Source: a virus. Taken from it: 24,508 bases of DNA. A program made the translations under genes and the position numbers. Shown here one piece after another: positions 15,232 through 20,812 of this stretch (position 1 is its first letter; each line of letters begins with the position of its first letter). The stretch covers positions 1-24,508 of the IMG/VR virus record IMGVR_UViG_3300043399_000098; one strand, written 5' to 3'. The notes beneath the pieces are model-generated. The model saw only the letters and a program-made list of their open reading frames with translations, was not told the DNA's origin and made no database searches.

Positions 15232-15621
15232 ATGACATACAGGGAACTTATCCAAACCATGAACATTATCAGCCAAAACATTGGGCAACAGGAAACCAAA
15301 ACACAAAAGAAACTTTTTAAGATTTACGAGAGGCTAAAAAAGTACCACGAAGAATATCAAGAGCAGTTTCAAGAAATCAGGCTGGATGCTGCGTTAGTAG
15401 ATGACAAAGGTGCTTTGGTATTGGATGAAAAAGGAGAGTATAAATTTACAAAAGACGGGGTAAGGCAAGTTGAGAAAGCGGTAAAGGAATTGCTTGCAAA
15501 AGATTTCTACTACACCAAAATAGAAGTCCTGAACGCTAACGGTTTGGAAAATCACACATACTTGAAAGATTGGTTAATTGGTGTTGAGTTTATCAGCGAA
15601 GAAGATGCCGAAATTTTGTAA
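15232..15621 (+). CDS. Uncharacterised helical protein upstream of the lysis genes
   Basis: 129 residues, charged and mostly helical. The first 55 residues form a long amphipathic helix or coiled coil (QQETKTQKKLFKIYERLKKY). A short beta hairpin around AALVDDKGALVLDEKGEYKF follows, then a helix with VRQVEKAVKELLAKDFYYTK and an acidic end (GVEFISEEDAEIL). No membrane segment or catalytic motif is seen. The AT-rich leader contains TAAATTTG (15210-15217), matching the -7 element of Bacteroidota promoters but with no good upstream TTTG. Located between the fibres and the holin candidates, it may be a fibre-assembly chaperone or a lysis-related protein; I cannot tell which. Confidence 0.6.
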   Translation: MTYRELIQTMNIISQNIGQQETKTQKKLFKIYERLKKYHEEYQEQFQEIRLDAALVDDKGALVLDEKGEYKFTKDGVRQVEKAVKELLAKDFYYTKIEVLNANGLENHTYLKDWLIGVEFISEEDAEIL

Positions 15622-15632
15622 TAAATCTATTT

Positions 15633-15827
15633 ATGAGTAGAATGGCAGACATCCCAACACATAGCCTTGATGCACGCAGTATATGGCTCTGCATCGGCAC
15701 TATATTCATGAAGTTCATTGCTGAAATGAATACTTCAGATTTTGCTAATATCATTGCAGCGATTGCAGGATTAAGTACAATAGTCTACAACGTGGTTGCC
15801 TTCTATAAAAAGTTTATCAAAAAATAG
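15633..15827 (+). CDS. Small membrane protein, holin candidate 1
   Basis: 64 residues. It has a hydrophobic segment SIWLCIGTIFMKFIA (about 17-31) and a second one, FANIIAAIAGLSTIVYNVVA (about 37-56), ending in a basic tail (KKFIKK). Two membrane segments, a very small size and a basic C-terminus fit a class II-like holin. The start may be the second Met (15642). It directly precedes another small membrane protein and the spanin/endopeptidase pair. In Bacteroidota phages such proteins are often annotated only by position, so the holin function is inference. Confidence 0.6.
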   Translation: MSRMADIPTHSLDARSIWLCIGTIFMKFIAEMNTSDFANIIAAIAGLSTIVYNVVAFYKKFIKK

Positions 15828-15831
15828 ATAT

Positions 15832-16005
15832 ATGGGTAAATTACTGGGTATTAATTGGAAGACTTCATTAGTTGGTTTGATTGGTGCAGTAGCCTTGTTG
15901 GTTATTGACTATATCAACCCCGGTGATGTTCAACTGAAGACTTTTGTAGAAGCTGCGGTATTGTTTTTGGGCGGTCGAATGGCTGCCGATAGCAAAGCAG
16001 AGTAA
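15832..16005 (+). CDS. Small membrane protein, holin candidate 2
   Basis: 57 residues from the ATG at 15832, which starts 4 bases after the previous stop; a TTG further upstream in the same frame is unlikely to be used. It has one clear membrane segment (SLVGLIGAVALLVIDYI, about 12-28) and a second weaker hydrophobic stretch (FVEAAVLFLGGRMAAD). The pattern of a WKTSLVGLIGA start and a GRMAADSK end resembles short holin-like proteins of Bacteroidota phages. Together with the preceding gene it could form a holin/antiholin pair (inference). Confidence 0.6.
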   Translation: MGKLLGINWKTSLVGLIGAVALLVIDYINPGDVQLKTFVEAAVLFLGGRMAADSKAE

Positions 16006-16010
16006 GTAAC

Positions 16011-16033
16011 AAAGGGGGCTAAAAACCCCCTTT
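16011..16033 (+). terminator. Hairpin with weak U tract within the lysis region
   Basis: AAAGGGGG (16011-16018) pairs perfectly with CCCCCTTT (16026-16033) around a 7-base A-rich loop. Only three T follow the G/C part, so it may be a weak terminator or a transcript-stabilising hairpin separating holin candidates from spanin and endopeptidase. Confidence 0.6.
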
Positions 16034-16045
16034 AAAATTTGTCTT

Positions 16046-16492
16046 ATGCGTTATTTATTTATCCTACTGATATTTGCAAGCTGCAACCCTGTCAAGCAGG
16101 TTTTAAAAGACCCTGTTAAGTTTGAAGTGGTTGCCGATGAAATGGTAAAGCGAGGCTATTGCCTAAACGATACAATCTATAAGCACAGCACAGATACCCT
16201 TGAATTTCATGATACTACTTTGGTAGTTGATACATTGGTAGAGGTGCGAAACGATACCACATATTTTTGGGAAACGAAATATTTAACTGTCGCAAAAGTT
16301 GTCAAAATTAGAGACAGCGTTAAGGCGGTTGTTATTGATTCGGCACAAGTTCAGGTACTACGAAAGCAATTAGCAGAGGCAAACGGGCTAAAGAATGCTG
16401 CAATGTCGGAAATGAAAGGGCTGCGTAAAATATTGCATTTTGGTGCTGCTGCTGTTGCTGTTTTCTTCCTATTACTTTTTAAATTGAAATGA
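16046..16492 (+). CDS. Lipoprotein with C-terminal membrane segment, unimolecular spanin candidate
   Basis: 148 residues. The N-terminus (MRYLFILLIFASCNP) is a lipoprotein signal with lipobox FASC, so Cys13 would be lipidated and anchored in the outer membrane. A periplasmic domain of about 110 residues follows, with many Asp/Thr/Val strands (TLEFHDTTLVVDTLVEVRND) and a helical stretch QVQVLRKQLAEANGLKNAAM. The C-terminus ends with one hydrophobic segment (LHFGAAAVAVFFLLLFKLK, about 129-147). A lipid anchor in the outer membrane plus a C-terminal inner-membrane helix on one chain is the known topology of unimolecular spanins, such as T1 gp11, which fuse the two membranes in the last step of lysis. 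It sits between the holin candidates and the endopeptidase, overlapping the latter (ATGA). Confidence 0.7.
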   Translation: MRYLFILLIFASCNPVKQVLKDPVKFEVVADEMVKRGYCLNDTIYKHSTDTLEFHDTTLVVDTLVEVRNDTTYFWETKYLTVAKVVKIRDSVKAVVIDSAQVQVLRKQLAEANGLKNAAMSEMKGLRKILHFGAAAVAVFFLLLFKLK

Positions 16493-16980
16493 TGGCAGGC
16501 GATGCGATAACATTAAAAAGAATACAACTACTTCACCCAGTCCTGCGTGATGAGGTTAGTGAACTTTACGAAGCAATCTGCATAAGATTAAAAGGAAGGG
16601 CTTCCTGTCGCTTTACGCATACCTTGCGGACATTTAAAGAACAGGAAGAACTTTACGCACTCGGAAGAACAAAGCCCGGTAAAATTGTTACTAATGCCAG
16701 AGCAGGAAGGTCATGGCATAATTACGGTTTAGCAGTTGATATAGTTTTAATTGTTGGCGGTGGGGTTAATTGGGATATTAGTACTGACTTTGATAATGAC
16801 GGGAAAAGCGACTGGATAGAAGTAGTGCAGGTGTTTAAAGAATATGGCTGGGAGTGGGGCGGTGATTGGCGTTTTAAAGATAACCCGCACTTCCAAAAAA
16901 CATTAGGATTGAATATTAACGAGATGCACAAAAAATATTTGTACGGCAAACGTGATGCAAACGGATATGTATTAATATGA
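16489..16980 (+). CDS. M15-family peptidoglycan endopeptidase (endolysin)
   Basis: 163 residues. It contains the zinc-binding motif SWHNYGLAVD with H77 and D84 as ligands and a second motif DNPHFQ with H134. Between them is a GWEWGGDW segment, as in L-alanyl-D-glutamate (CwlK/T5 endolysin-like) M15 peptidases. The upstream part LRTFKEQEELYALGRTKPGK is also typical of the family. It would cut the peptide stems of peptidoglycan during lysis. No signal peptide is visible, so release through a holin is expected. Its start overlaps the spanin candidate stop by 4 bases (a second ATG at 16492 is an alternative), and its stop overlaps the next gene by 4 bases. Confidence 0.9.
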   Translation: MMAGDAITLKRIQLLHPVLRDEVSELYEAICIRLKGRASCRFTHTLRTFKEQEELYALGRTKPGKIVTNARAGRSWHNYGLAVDIVLIVGGGVNWDISTDFDNDGKSDWIEVVQVFKEYGWEWGGDWRFKDNPHFQKTLGLNINEMHKKYLYGKRDANGYVLI

Positions 16981-17957
16981 ACAAGACAAATTTGGTTCGT
17001 GAGTATCGGGATAAGTACGGCATGGATATGCCCAACCTAAAGCTGGCTCGTATTATTTTTAAAGAGAATCCTTTGTTATTCCCAACCATAGAGGCTGTCC
17101 GAACCACATTACGGGAAATTCAAAATAATAGAGGTAGAGGGATAAAGGCAACACATCCATATCAACAACGACCTTTGAACCCGTACAAGCTGCCTGAATC
17201 ATACAAGAAAGACCCACAGCTTTTAAAGTTGCCAACGGGTTGTAATAACATTCTTGTCATATCTGACCTGCACATACCATACCATGATATCGAAAGTATT
17301 AGCATAGCTATTGAATACGGAATCAATTCCGATGTTAACACTGTTTTTATTAATGGCGACTTAATCGATTTCCACGGCATCTCACGCTTCGAAAAAGACC
17401 CACGCAAGCGAAGCGTAAAGCAGGAGTTTCAGGCGGCTAAATCGTTTCTAATAGCGTTAAGGGATGCCTTCCCTAATCAGGAGATTTACTGGTTATTGGG
17501 TAATCACGATATGAGATATGAAAAGTGGTTAATGACAAAGGTGTACGAGGTTTTTGATGATGAATATTACCACTTGGAGCAAAGGTTACAACTTAATGAG
17601 CAGAAGGTAAAGCTGATAAATGATAACGTTTTAGTCAAGGCTGGAAAGTTAGCTATTACACACGGTCATCATGTAATGAAGGGCTTCTTTGCTCCTGTAA
17701 ATAGCGCAAGGGGTGCATGGATGAAAGCGAAGCAAAGCCTTTTGATTAGTCACGTTCATAAGGTAAGCAACCATGTCGAAGTGAATTTAGACGGGGATAG
17801 CTTCGGCACTTGGTCGACAGGTTGCCTTTCAGAACTGAAGCCCGATTATAATCCTTTGGTTTCCAATTACCAGCATGGCTTTGCTCATGTATTAATTGAC
17901 GGGGCTGGAGATTTTCAAGTTAAAAACTATCAGATAATAAATGGCAAAATTCACTGA
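16977..17957 (+). CDS. Calcineurin-like metallophosphoesterase
   Basis: 326 residues. It carries the complete metal-binding series of the family: D97-L-H99, G-D128 in NGDLID, GNHD at 175-178, H229 in ITHGHH, and H259-V-H261 in SHVHK. The first 75 or so residues (YRDKYGMDMPNLKLARIIF ... TIEAVRTTLREIQNN) form a separate helical domain that looks like a small DNA-binding or partner-binding module often joined to such enzymes in phages. The active site binds two metals and hydrolyses a phosphoester; the natural substrate (protein, nucleotide or nucleic acid) cannot be predicted. It overlaps the endopeptidase gene by 4 bases and the next gene by 17 bases, so it is expressed with the late genes. 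Confidence 0.88.
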   Translation: MNKTNLVREYRDKYGMDMPNLKLARIIFKENPLLFPTIEAVRTTLREIQNNRGRGIKATHPYQQRPLNPYKLPESYKKDPQLLKLPTGCNNILVISDLHIPYHDIESISIAIEYGINSDVNTVFINGDLIDFHGISRFEKDPRKRSVKQEFQAAKSFLIALRDAFPNQEIYWLLGNHDMRYEKWLMTKVYEVFDDEYYHLEQRLQLNEQKVKLINDNVLVKAGKLAITHGHHVMKGFFAPVNSARGAWMKAKQSLLISHVHKVSNHVEVNLDGDSFGTWSTGCLSELKPDYNPLVSNYQHGFAHVLIDGAGDFQVKNYQIINGKIH

Positions 17958-18207
17958 CGAAGACCCCGAAGAAGTCCCTGAAGGCGAGTTTGCCGAATCG
18001 GAAGACTTTATTTTTGAGCCTACGGACTACAATAGCTACATAGTTGCCGCCTGCAATGTGTTGGCTACCATTGGCGAATATGAGCCACTGACAAGGGATA
18101 ATCAGGTGAAGAAGGCAAGAATCCTGCGCAAGTGCCTGCGCATAATAGACTATTCCATTGGTGAAATTTATTCAGAAATATTTGAAGATGAGCCTGAAGA
18201 AGGCTAA
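17941..18207 (+). CDS. Small acidic protein, uncharacterised
   Basis: 88 residues. Both ends are very acidic (DEDPEEVPEGEFAESED and EDEPEEG) and a helical core (NSYIVAACNVLATIGEYEPL, VKKARILRKCLRIIDYSIGE) lies between. No membrane segment is present. It overlaps the phosphoesterase by 17 bases and is the last gene before the strong terminator at 18244. Such acidic proteins can act as DNA mimics or protein inhibitors, but nothing here proves this. Confidence 0.65.
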   Translation: MAKFTDEDPEEVPEGEFAESEDFIFEPTDYNSYIVAACNVLATIGEYEPLTRDNQVKKARILRKCLRIIDYSIGEIYSEIFEDEPEEG

Positions 18208-18243
18208 ATTAGCCCTGTAACATTTTGTAATTTGTTTGTGTTT

Positions 18244-18277
18244 ATCCCGGTGGTATCAACCTTCGGGATTTTTTTTT
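18244..18277 (+). terminator. Strong intrinsic terminator ending the late unit
   Basis: ATCCCG (18244-18249) pairs with CGGGAT (18264-18269) around a 14-base loop, followed by nine T (18269-18277). It lies 36 bases after the acidic protein stop and 20 bases before the regulator promoter, marking the boundary between late and early/regulatory regions. Confidence 0.82.
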
Positions 18278-18289
18278 AAAAAAAAGTAT

Positions 18290-18338
18290 CAAAATATTTT
18301 GTAGTTTAATATTTTCAGTTTACTTTTGATATATCAAA
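18290..18338 (+). promoter_or_regulatory. Bacteroidota promoter with two palindromic operator candidates
   Basis: TTTG (18298-18301), 19 bases, then TACTTTTG (18321-18328) is an exact match to the TTTG-N19-TAnnTTTG promoter of Bacteroidota; transcription should start near 18335. A perfect 12-base palindrome CAAAATATTTTG (18290-18301) covers the -33 element, and a perfect 14-base palindrome TTTGATATATCAAA (18325-18338) covers the end of the -7 element and the start site. TATCAAA occurs in both (18287-18293 and 18332-18338). The first downstream gene starts at 18357, and a Cro/XRE-type regulator follows at 18598, so autoregulation is likely (inference). Confidence 0.75.
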
Positions 18339-18356
18339 CAAAGCAAAACACACACA

Positions 18357-18485
18357 ATGTACACACCACAGCTTATATTTCTTTATCAACGCTACCACTT
18401 TAGTAAGGACATTGGCGATGTAGCAAGAGCAAACTACTGGATGGCAAGAATTAACGAGTACAAAAAAGAACACAACATACAATGA
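18357..18485 (+). CDS. Tiny protein, first gene of the regulator operon
   Basis: 42 residues beginning MYTPQLIFLYQRYHFSKDIG and ending NEYKKEHNIQ. It is helical and charged, with no membrane segment. It begins about 22 bases after the predicted transcription start, with an A/C-rich leader (ACACACACAATG) like that of other genes here. The stop overlaps the next start (ATGA), which supports translation. The function is unknown; sequence such as DVARANYWMARINEY suggests a small helical binder. Confidence 0.5.
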   Translation: MYTPQLIFLYQRYHFSKDIGDVARANYWMARINEYKKEHNIQ

Positions 18486-18589
18486 AACCAAAGCACACCC
18501 CCGAAGAAATCAAAAGCGCAAAAATCACAGCGTTAGTAGTAGCGATAATCTTAATAGTATGCACTGCGGATAGTTGGTTTAACTTTTAA
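18482..18589 (+). CDS. Tiny single-pass membrane protein
   Basis: 35 residues: a basic/acidic N-terminus (MKPKHTPEEIKSAK) and one hydrophobic segment (ITALVVAIILIVCTA, about 15-29), ending DSWFNF. It is coupled to the preceding tiny gene by ATGA overlap and followed after 8 bases by the regulator. Small membrane proteins beside a repressor may have host-exclusion or lysis-control roles, but nothing specific is visible. Confidence 0.5.
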   Translation: MKPKHTPEEIKSAKITALVVAIILIVCTADSWFNF

Positions 18590-18597
18590 AAATCTAC

Positions 18598-18765
18598 ATG
18601 AAAGAAGCACTTATTAAATTGAGGAAAGAGAAAGGGTTGACACAAAAAGAATTAGCCGATATTAGTGGCGTATCCCTGCCAACTGTTAACCGAGCAGAAA
18701 AGCAAGGGGTAAAGCTGAAGACCTATGAGGTACTATTTGAGGCAATAAATAAGCATCGGGTTTAA
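18598..18765 (+). CDS. Cro/XRE-type HTH transcriptional regulator
   Basis: 55 residues. It contains a complete HTH_3 core: LRKEKGLTQKELADISGVSL then PTVNRAEKQG, with the usual T-Q-x-x-L-A and G-V-S-x-x-T-V-x-R-x-E positions. It has almost no C-terminal extension, so it is probably a small dimeric Cro-like protein rather than a cleavable repressor. It is the third gene behind the promoter with two palindromes, so binding there and repressing its own operon is the simplest model. A candidate terminator follows at 18785-18812. Whether it is a Cro-type switch protein or a simple repressor cannot be decided, because no opposing divergent repressor gene is present. Confidence 0.8.
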   Translation: MKEALIKLRKEKGLTQKELADISGVSLPTVNRAEKQGVKLKTYEVLFEAINKHRV

Positions 18766-18770
18766 TTTTG
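18763..18770 (+). promoter_or_regulatory. Weak promoter candidate overlapping the regulator stop
   Basis: TAATTTTG matches the -7 element TAnnTTTG. The nearest TTTG (18736-18739) is 23 bases upstream, longer than the usual 19. If active, transcription would start near 18777 and immediately run into the terminator at 18785-18812 before reaching the operon starting at 18838. Confidence 0.35.
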
Positions 18771-18784
18771 GAATAGGCAATCCC

Positions 18785-18812
18785 GCCCGGTATTTCCATG
18801 CTGGGCTTTTTT
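18785..18812 (+). terminator. Terminator or attenuator before the recombination operon
   Basis: GCCCGG (18785-18790) pairs with CTGGGC (18801-18806), one G-U wobble, 10-base loop, followed by six T (18807-18812). It ends the regulator operon but lies just 25 bases upstream of the next gene start, so it may also attenuate read-through into the recombination operon. Confidence 0.7.
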
Positions 18813-18837
18813 AAAACACAAACAAAACACAAATAAA

Positions 18838-19113
18838 ATGGAAATTACAAAAACAATCAAAGTCCCATCCGAATGGGTAGGCGGTCATCTTACGCCTGTA
18901 ATTCTAACAGTTACCTGCGAAATTTTCACACATGAAAGCAGGATTGTCCCAATCCTAAAGACAGTAACGAGCCGAGGCTTTGAACTTATGCTTGTAAGAA
19001 ATGAGCATATATGGGATTTGCATAACTTAATAGAGATGGAGGTTATTAATGAGTACGCTACCATCAAACTCAATTCAGCGGAATCAAATCTTTACGACTA
19101 TGCAGGGGCATAA
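18838..19113 (+). CDS. Uncharacterised small protein
   Basis: 91 residues, mixed alpha/beta, beginning MEITKTIKVPSEWVGGHLTP and containing VILTVTCEIFTHESRIVPIL. No catalytic motif, zinc motif or membrane segment is visible. The start is preceded by an A/C-rich leader (ACACAAATAAAATG) and is the first gene after the terminator at 18812. It probably belongs to the recombination/replication operon. The function is unknown. Confidence 0.6.
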   Translation: MEITKTIKVPSEWVGGHLTPVILTVTCEIFTHESRIVPILKTVTSRGFELMLVRNEHIWDLHNLIEMEVINEYATIKLNSAESNLYDYAGA

Positions 19114-19123
19114 ACGCTGCATC

Positions 19124-19567
19124 ATGCAGTTAGTTATCAAGGGGGATATAGTGATAGAAAACTTTGTTAGGCTTGAAACCCCATACCTTGTTAAGCTCCG
19201 AAACAAATGGTTTTACAGCTACGGGTTAGCTTCCAAAGATGACTGGCAGATTTACATAAAGATGCCGAGCAAAATGGAAGAATGGAGAAAAACTATAACT
19301 TTTCCGAAGAAAAATGTTATCTTTGAAATTCAAAACCAAACACAAAACAATGAAACAAATGACACAACAGACGGACAGCAGTCTTGTGAGCCAACTATTG
19401 CTGAACGGGGATTTGGGGAGATTGACCCCACAGGAGAAGGTGACGTATTACAACGGCTATTGCCAAAGGCTCGGTTTAGACCCCTTCACGAAACCTTTCG
19501 ACTTATTGAAACTGAACGGCAGGGAGATTCTTTATTGCACGAGGTCGGGGGCGCAGCAACTGAATAA
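19124..19567 (+). CDS. Uncharacterised ORF overlapping the annealing-protein gene
   Basis: 147 residues from the ATG at 19124; upstream in-frame starts at 19100 or 19049 would overlap the previous gene. The N-terminal half (MQLVIKGDIVIENFVRLETP, then VKLRNKWFYSYGLASKDDWQ) looks like a real alpha/beta protein. The second half, from about 19350, overlaps the next gene by 218 bases in another frame and has low-complexity, shadow-like sequence. The likely reading is a genuine short protein whose stop codon has been lost so that it now runs on into the next gene, or a real long overlap. I give the longest plausible span. Confidence 0.4.
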   Translation: MQLVIKGDIVIENFVRLETPYLVKLRNKWFYSYGLASKDDWQIYIKMPSKMEEWRKTITFPKKNVIFEIQNQTQNNETNDTTDGQQSCEPTIAERGFGEIDPTGEGDVLQRLLPKARFRPLHETFRLIETERQGDSLLHEVGGAATE

Positions 19568-20045
19568 GTTGCACAATGTAAGCCATGCAATTACAAGCCG
19601 GGAAACTAACGCAGATGCAGGTGTTTACCTTGTAACTTCACGGGCTTGCCTTCCTGATGGTCGATGCACTGAATCCATAGGGGCTGTAAACATTCAGAAC
19701 CTTAAAGGCGAGGCTTATGCCAATGCTATCATGAAAGCGGAAACGAAAGCCAAACGCAGGGCAACACTTGACCTATTAGGATTGGGAGTACTGGATGAAT
19801 CCGAAATGGACACCTTGCCAATTGTTTCAGGTGTTGAAGTATCTGCCGAGGTTATGAGTGAAGCGGATATATCCTGCCGCACTACTTACAAGACTGAAGG
19901 AGAGGTGGTAGGTGCTTTGGATTTGGTGGAAACTTTGCAACACTTGGGTAGCCTTTACAGGTCTAACAGCGTGATAGTTGACGCCAACCCGGAGATTAAA
20001 GAAATGTTTTCTGCACTCAAAAAAGAATTAACCGATGGAAAATAA
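19350..20045 (+). CDS. Single-strand annealing recombinase-like protein (RecT/Rad52-like, tentative)
   Basis: 231 residues from the ATG at 19350. That start has an ACAAAACAATG leader like its neighbours; an in-frame ATG at 19314 gives 12 extra basic residues. It contains LTPQEKVTYYNGYCQRLGLD, PFTKPFDLLKLNGREILYC, then a region VSHAITSRETNADAGVYLVT and a conserved-looking NAIMKAETKAKRRATLDLLG followed by LGVLDESEMDT. The series (E-K-x-x-Y-Y-x-x-x-C-x-x-L-G-L-x-P-x-x-x-P-F, then N-A-x-M-K-A-E-T-K-A-K-R-R-x-T-L) is of a type I associate with phage annealing/recombination proteins, but I cannot name the family firmly. Position ahead of the replication genes fits. It overlaps the next gene by 11 bases. 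Confidence 0.55.
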   Translation: MKQMTQQTDSSLVSQLLLNGDLGRLTPQEKVTYYNGYCQRLGLDPFTKPFDLLKLNGREILYCTRSGAQQLNKLHNVSHAITSRETNADAGVYLVTSRACLPDGRCTESIGAVNIQNLKGEAYANAIMKAETKAKRRATLDLLGLGVLDESEMDTLPIVSGVEVSAEVMSEADISCRTTYKTEGEVVGALDLVETLQHLGSLYRSNSVIVDANPEIKEMFSALKKELTDGK

Positions 20046-20460
20046 CGCACTAATAATCCTGCAACAGAACCCGTCTAAAGAGAACATTACAAAGCTGGTG
20101 GAATCTTTCCGCCAGCAAATAGATGACGGGAATATGAACCCTTTGAGCATAGCGGTTAGCATCGCAGCACTTGAAACGCTTGTGAAGGAATTACGTGCTG
20201 TTATTTCGGGTTATGTTATGGATGAGGTAGCAAAGTATCCCAAAAGCAAAGCAGATCATTTAGGGGCATCTGTGAGCATTGTAGATACCATCCGCCATGA
20301 CTTCAGCCATATTGAGGCATGGAGCGACCTTGAAGAGGTAATTATTGCAGCCCGTAATAATCAGAAAAGAATTGAGGAGGAGGAGAAAAAGTGGAGGCGT
20401 GGAGAGTTACCTGTTAAAACATCATCCAGCACGTTTAAAGTCCAACTTCCTAAATCATGA
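20035..20460 (+). CDS. Uncharacterised recombination/replication-module protein
   Basis: 141 residues, mostly helical. The N-terminal half is two amphipathic helices (SKENITKLVESFRQQIDDGN, LETLVKELRAVISGYVMDEV). A middle segment KSKADHLGASVSIVDTIRHD follows, then a basic/acidic helix (NNQKRIEEEEKKWRRGELPV) and a short tail. No known motif is recognised. It overlaps the annealing-type gene by 11 bases and the next gene by 4 bases (ATGA), so it is tightly co-translated with them. An accessory role in recombination is inferred from position. Confidence 0.6.
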   Translation: MENNALIILQQNPSKENITKLVESFRQQIDDGNMNPLSIAVSIAALETLVKELRAVISGYVMDEVAKYPKSKADHLGASVSIVDTIRHDFSHIEAWSDLEEVIIAARNNQKRIEEEEKKWRRGELPVKTSSSTFKVQLPKS

Positions 20461-20684
20461 ATGCGCATTTAGAAAACGCAATATCTTACCTGCTTTATGA
20501 CCTTTCACTACCGATAGAAGAACGACCTGCCAAAGCGGTATTTTTCAAAACAGGCATAGACCTTGCCAATTATCTTGGAATCAATAGCACCCGTTTGCCT
20601 TATGTTCGTGTACCGGGTAAGAAGGTAACAGGTAAAGACGGCAAAATATATGCGGTAAGAATTGCACCTGATAAGAAAAAATAA
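20457..20684 (+). CDS. Small basic protein, uncharacterised
   Basis: 75 residues with net positive charge. An N-terminal helix (LENAISYLLYDLSLPIEERP) is followed by a small alpha/beta part with FFKTGIDLANYLGINSTRLP and a basic end (KVTGKDGKIYAVRIAPDKKK). It is coupled to the upstream gene by ATGA. Size and charge would allow nucleic-acid binding, but no named domain is recognised. It is the last gene before the structured RNA region. Confidence 0.6.
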   Translation: MNAHLENAISYLLYDLSLPIEERPAKAVFFKTGIDLANYLGINSTRLPYVRVPGKKVTGKDGKIYAVRIAPDKKK

Positions 20685-20686
20685 AT

Positions 20687-20694
20687 TATATTTG
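20687..20694 (+). promoter_or_regulatory. Candidate promoter (-7 element) for the structured RNA
   Basis: TATATTTG matches the -7 element of Bacteroidota promoters and would place the transcription start at about 20700, right at the base of the first RNA hairpin. The -33 element is poor (ATTG at 20661-20664, 22 bases upstream). Confidence 0.5.
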
Positions 20695-20699
20695 TGTTG

Positions 20700-20808
20700 C
20701 AACTAATGACGTGAGACCCATTAGTGATGGAAAACATTTAATGCCCAAAATGGCAGGGAGGCTGTGTAAGAACATAGTCGGTTTCACCCCTGCTGTTTTG
20801 GGTTTTTT
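20700..20808 (+). ncRNA. Structured leader RNA / attenuator before the replication gene
   Basis: Hairpin 1 is ACTAATG (20702-20708) with CATTAGT (20719-20725), perfect 7 base pairs. Its 10-base loop contains GTGAGACC (20711-20718), which is complementary (8 pairs, one G-U) to GGTTTCAC (20780-20787), so a long-range pseudoknot is possible. Hairpin 2 is CCCAAAATGGCAGGG (20744-20758) with CCCTGCTGTTTTGGG (20788-20802): 15 base pairs with two wobbles, a 29-base loop that contains the pseudoknot partner, and six T (20803-20808). This is an intrinsic terminator ending 4 bases before the replication gene start. The arrangement fits a cis-acting attenuator/riboswitch-like leader or a small terminated RNA. 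No known RNA class is recognised. Confidence 0.65.
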
Positions 20809-20812
20809 ATTT

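Noticed and set aside
18201-18213. GGCTAAATTAGCC inverted repeat at the stop of the acidic protein gene as an operator or att site
   Set aside because: It is a short repeat overlapping the stop codon; the adjacent terminator explains the region better and no integrase or second copy is visible.
20711-20812. Upstream extension of the DUF4373 gene from GTG 20711
   Set aside because: The extra residues do not fit the family start, and the stretch coincides with paired hairpin arms and a T run.
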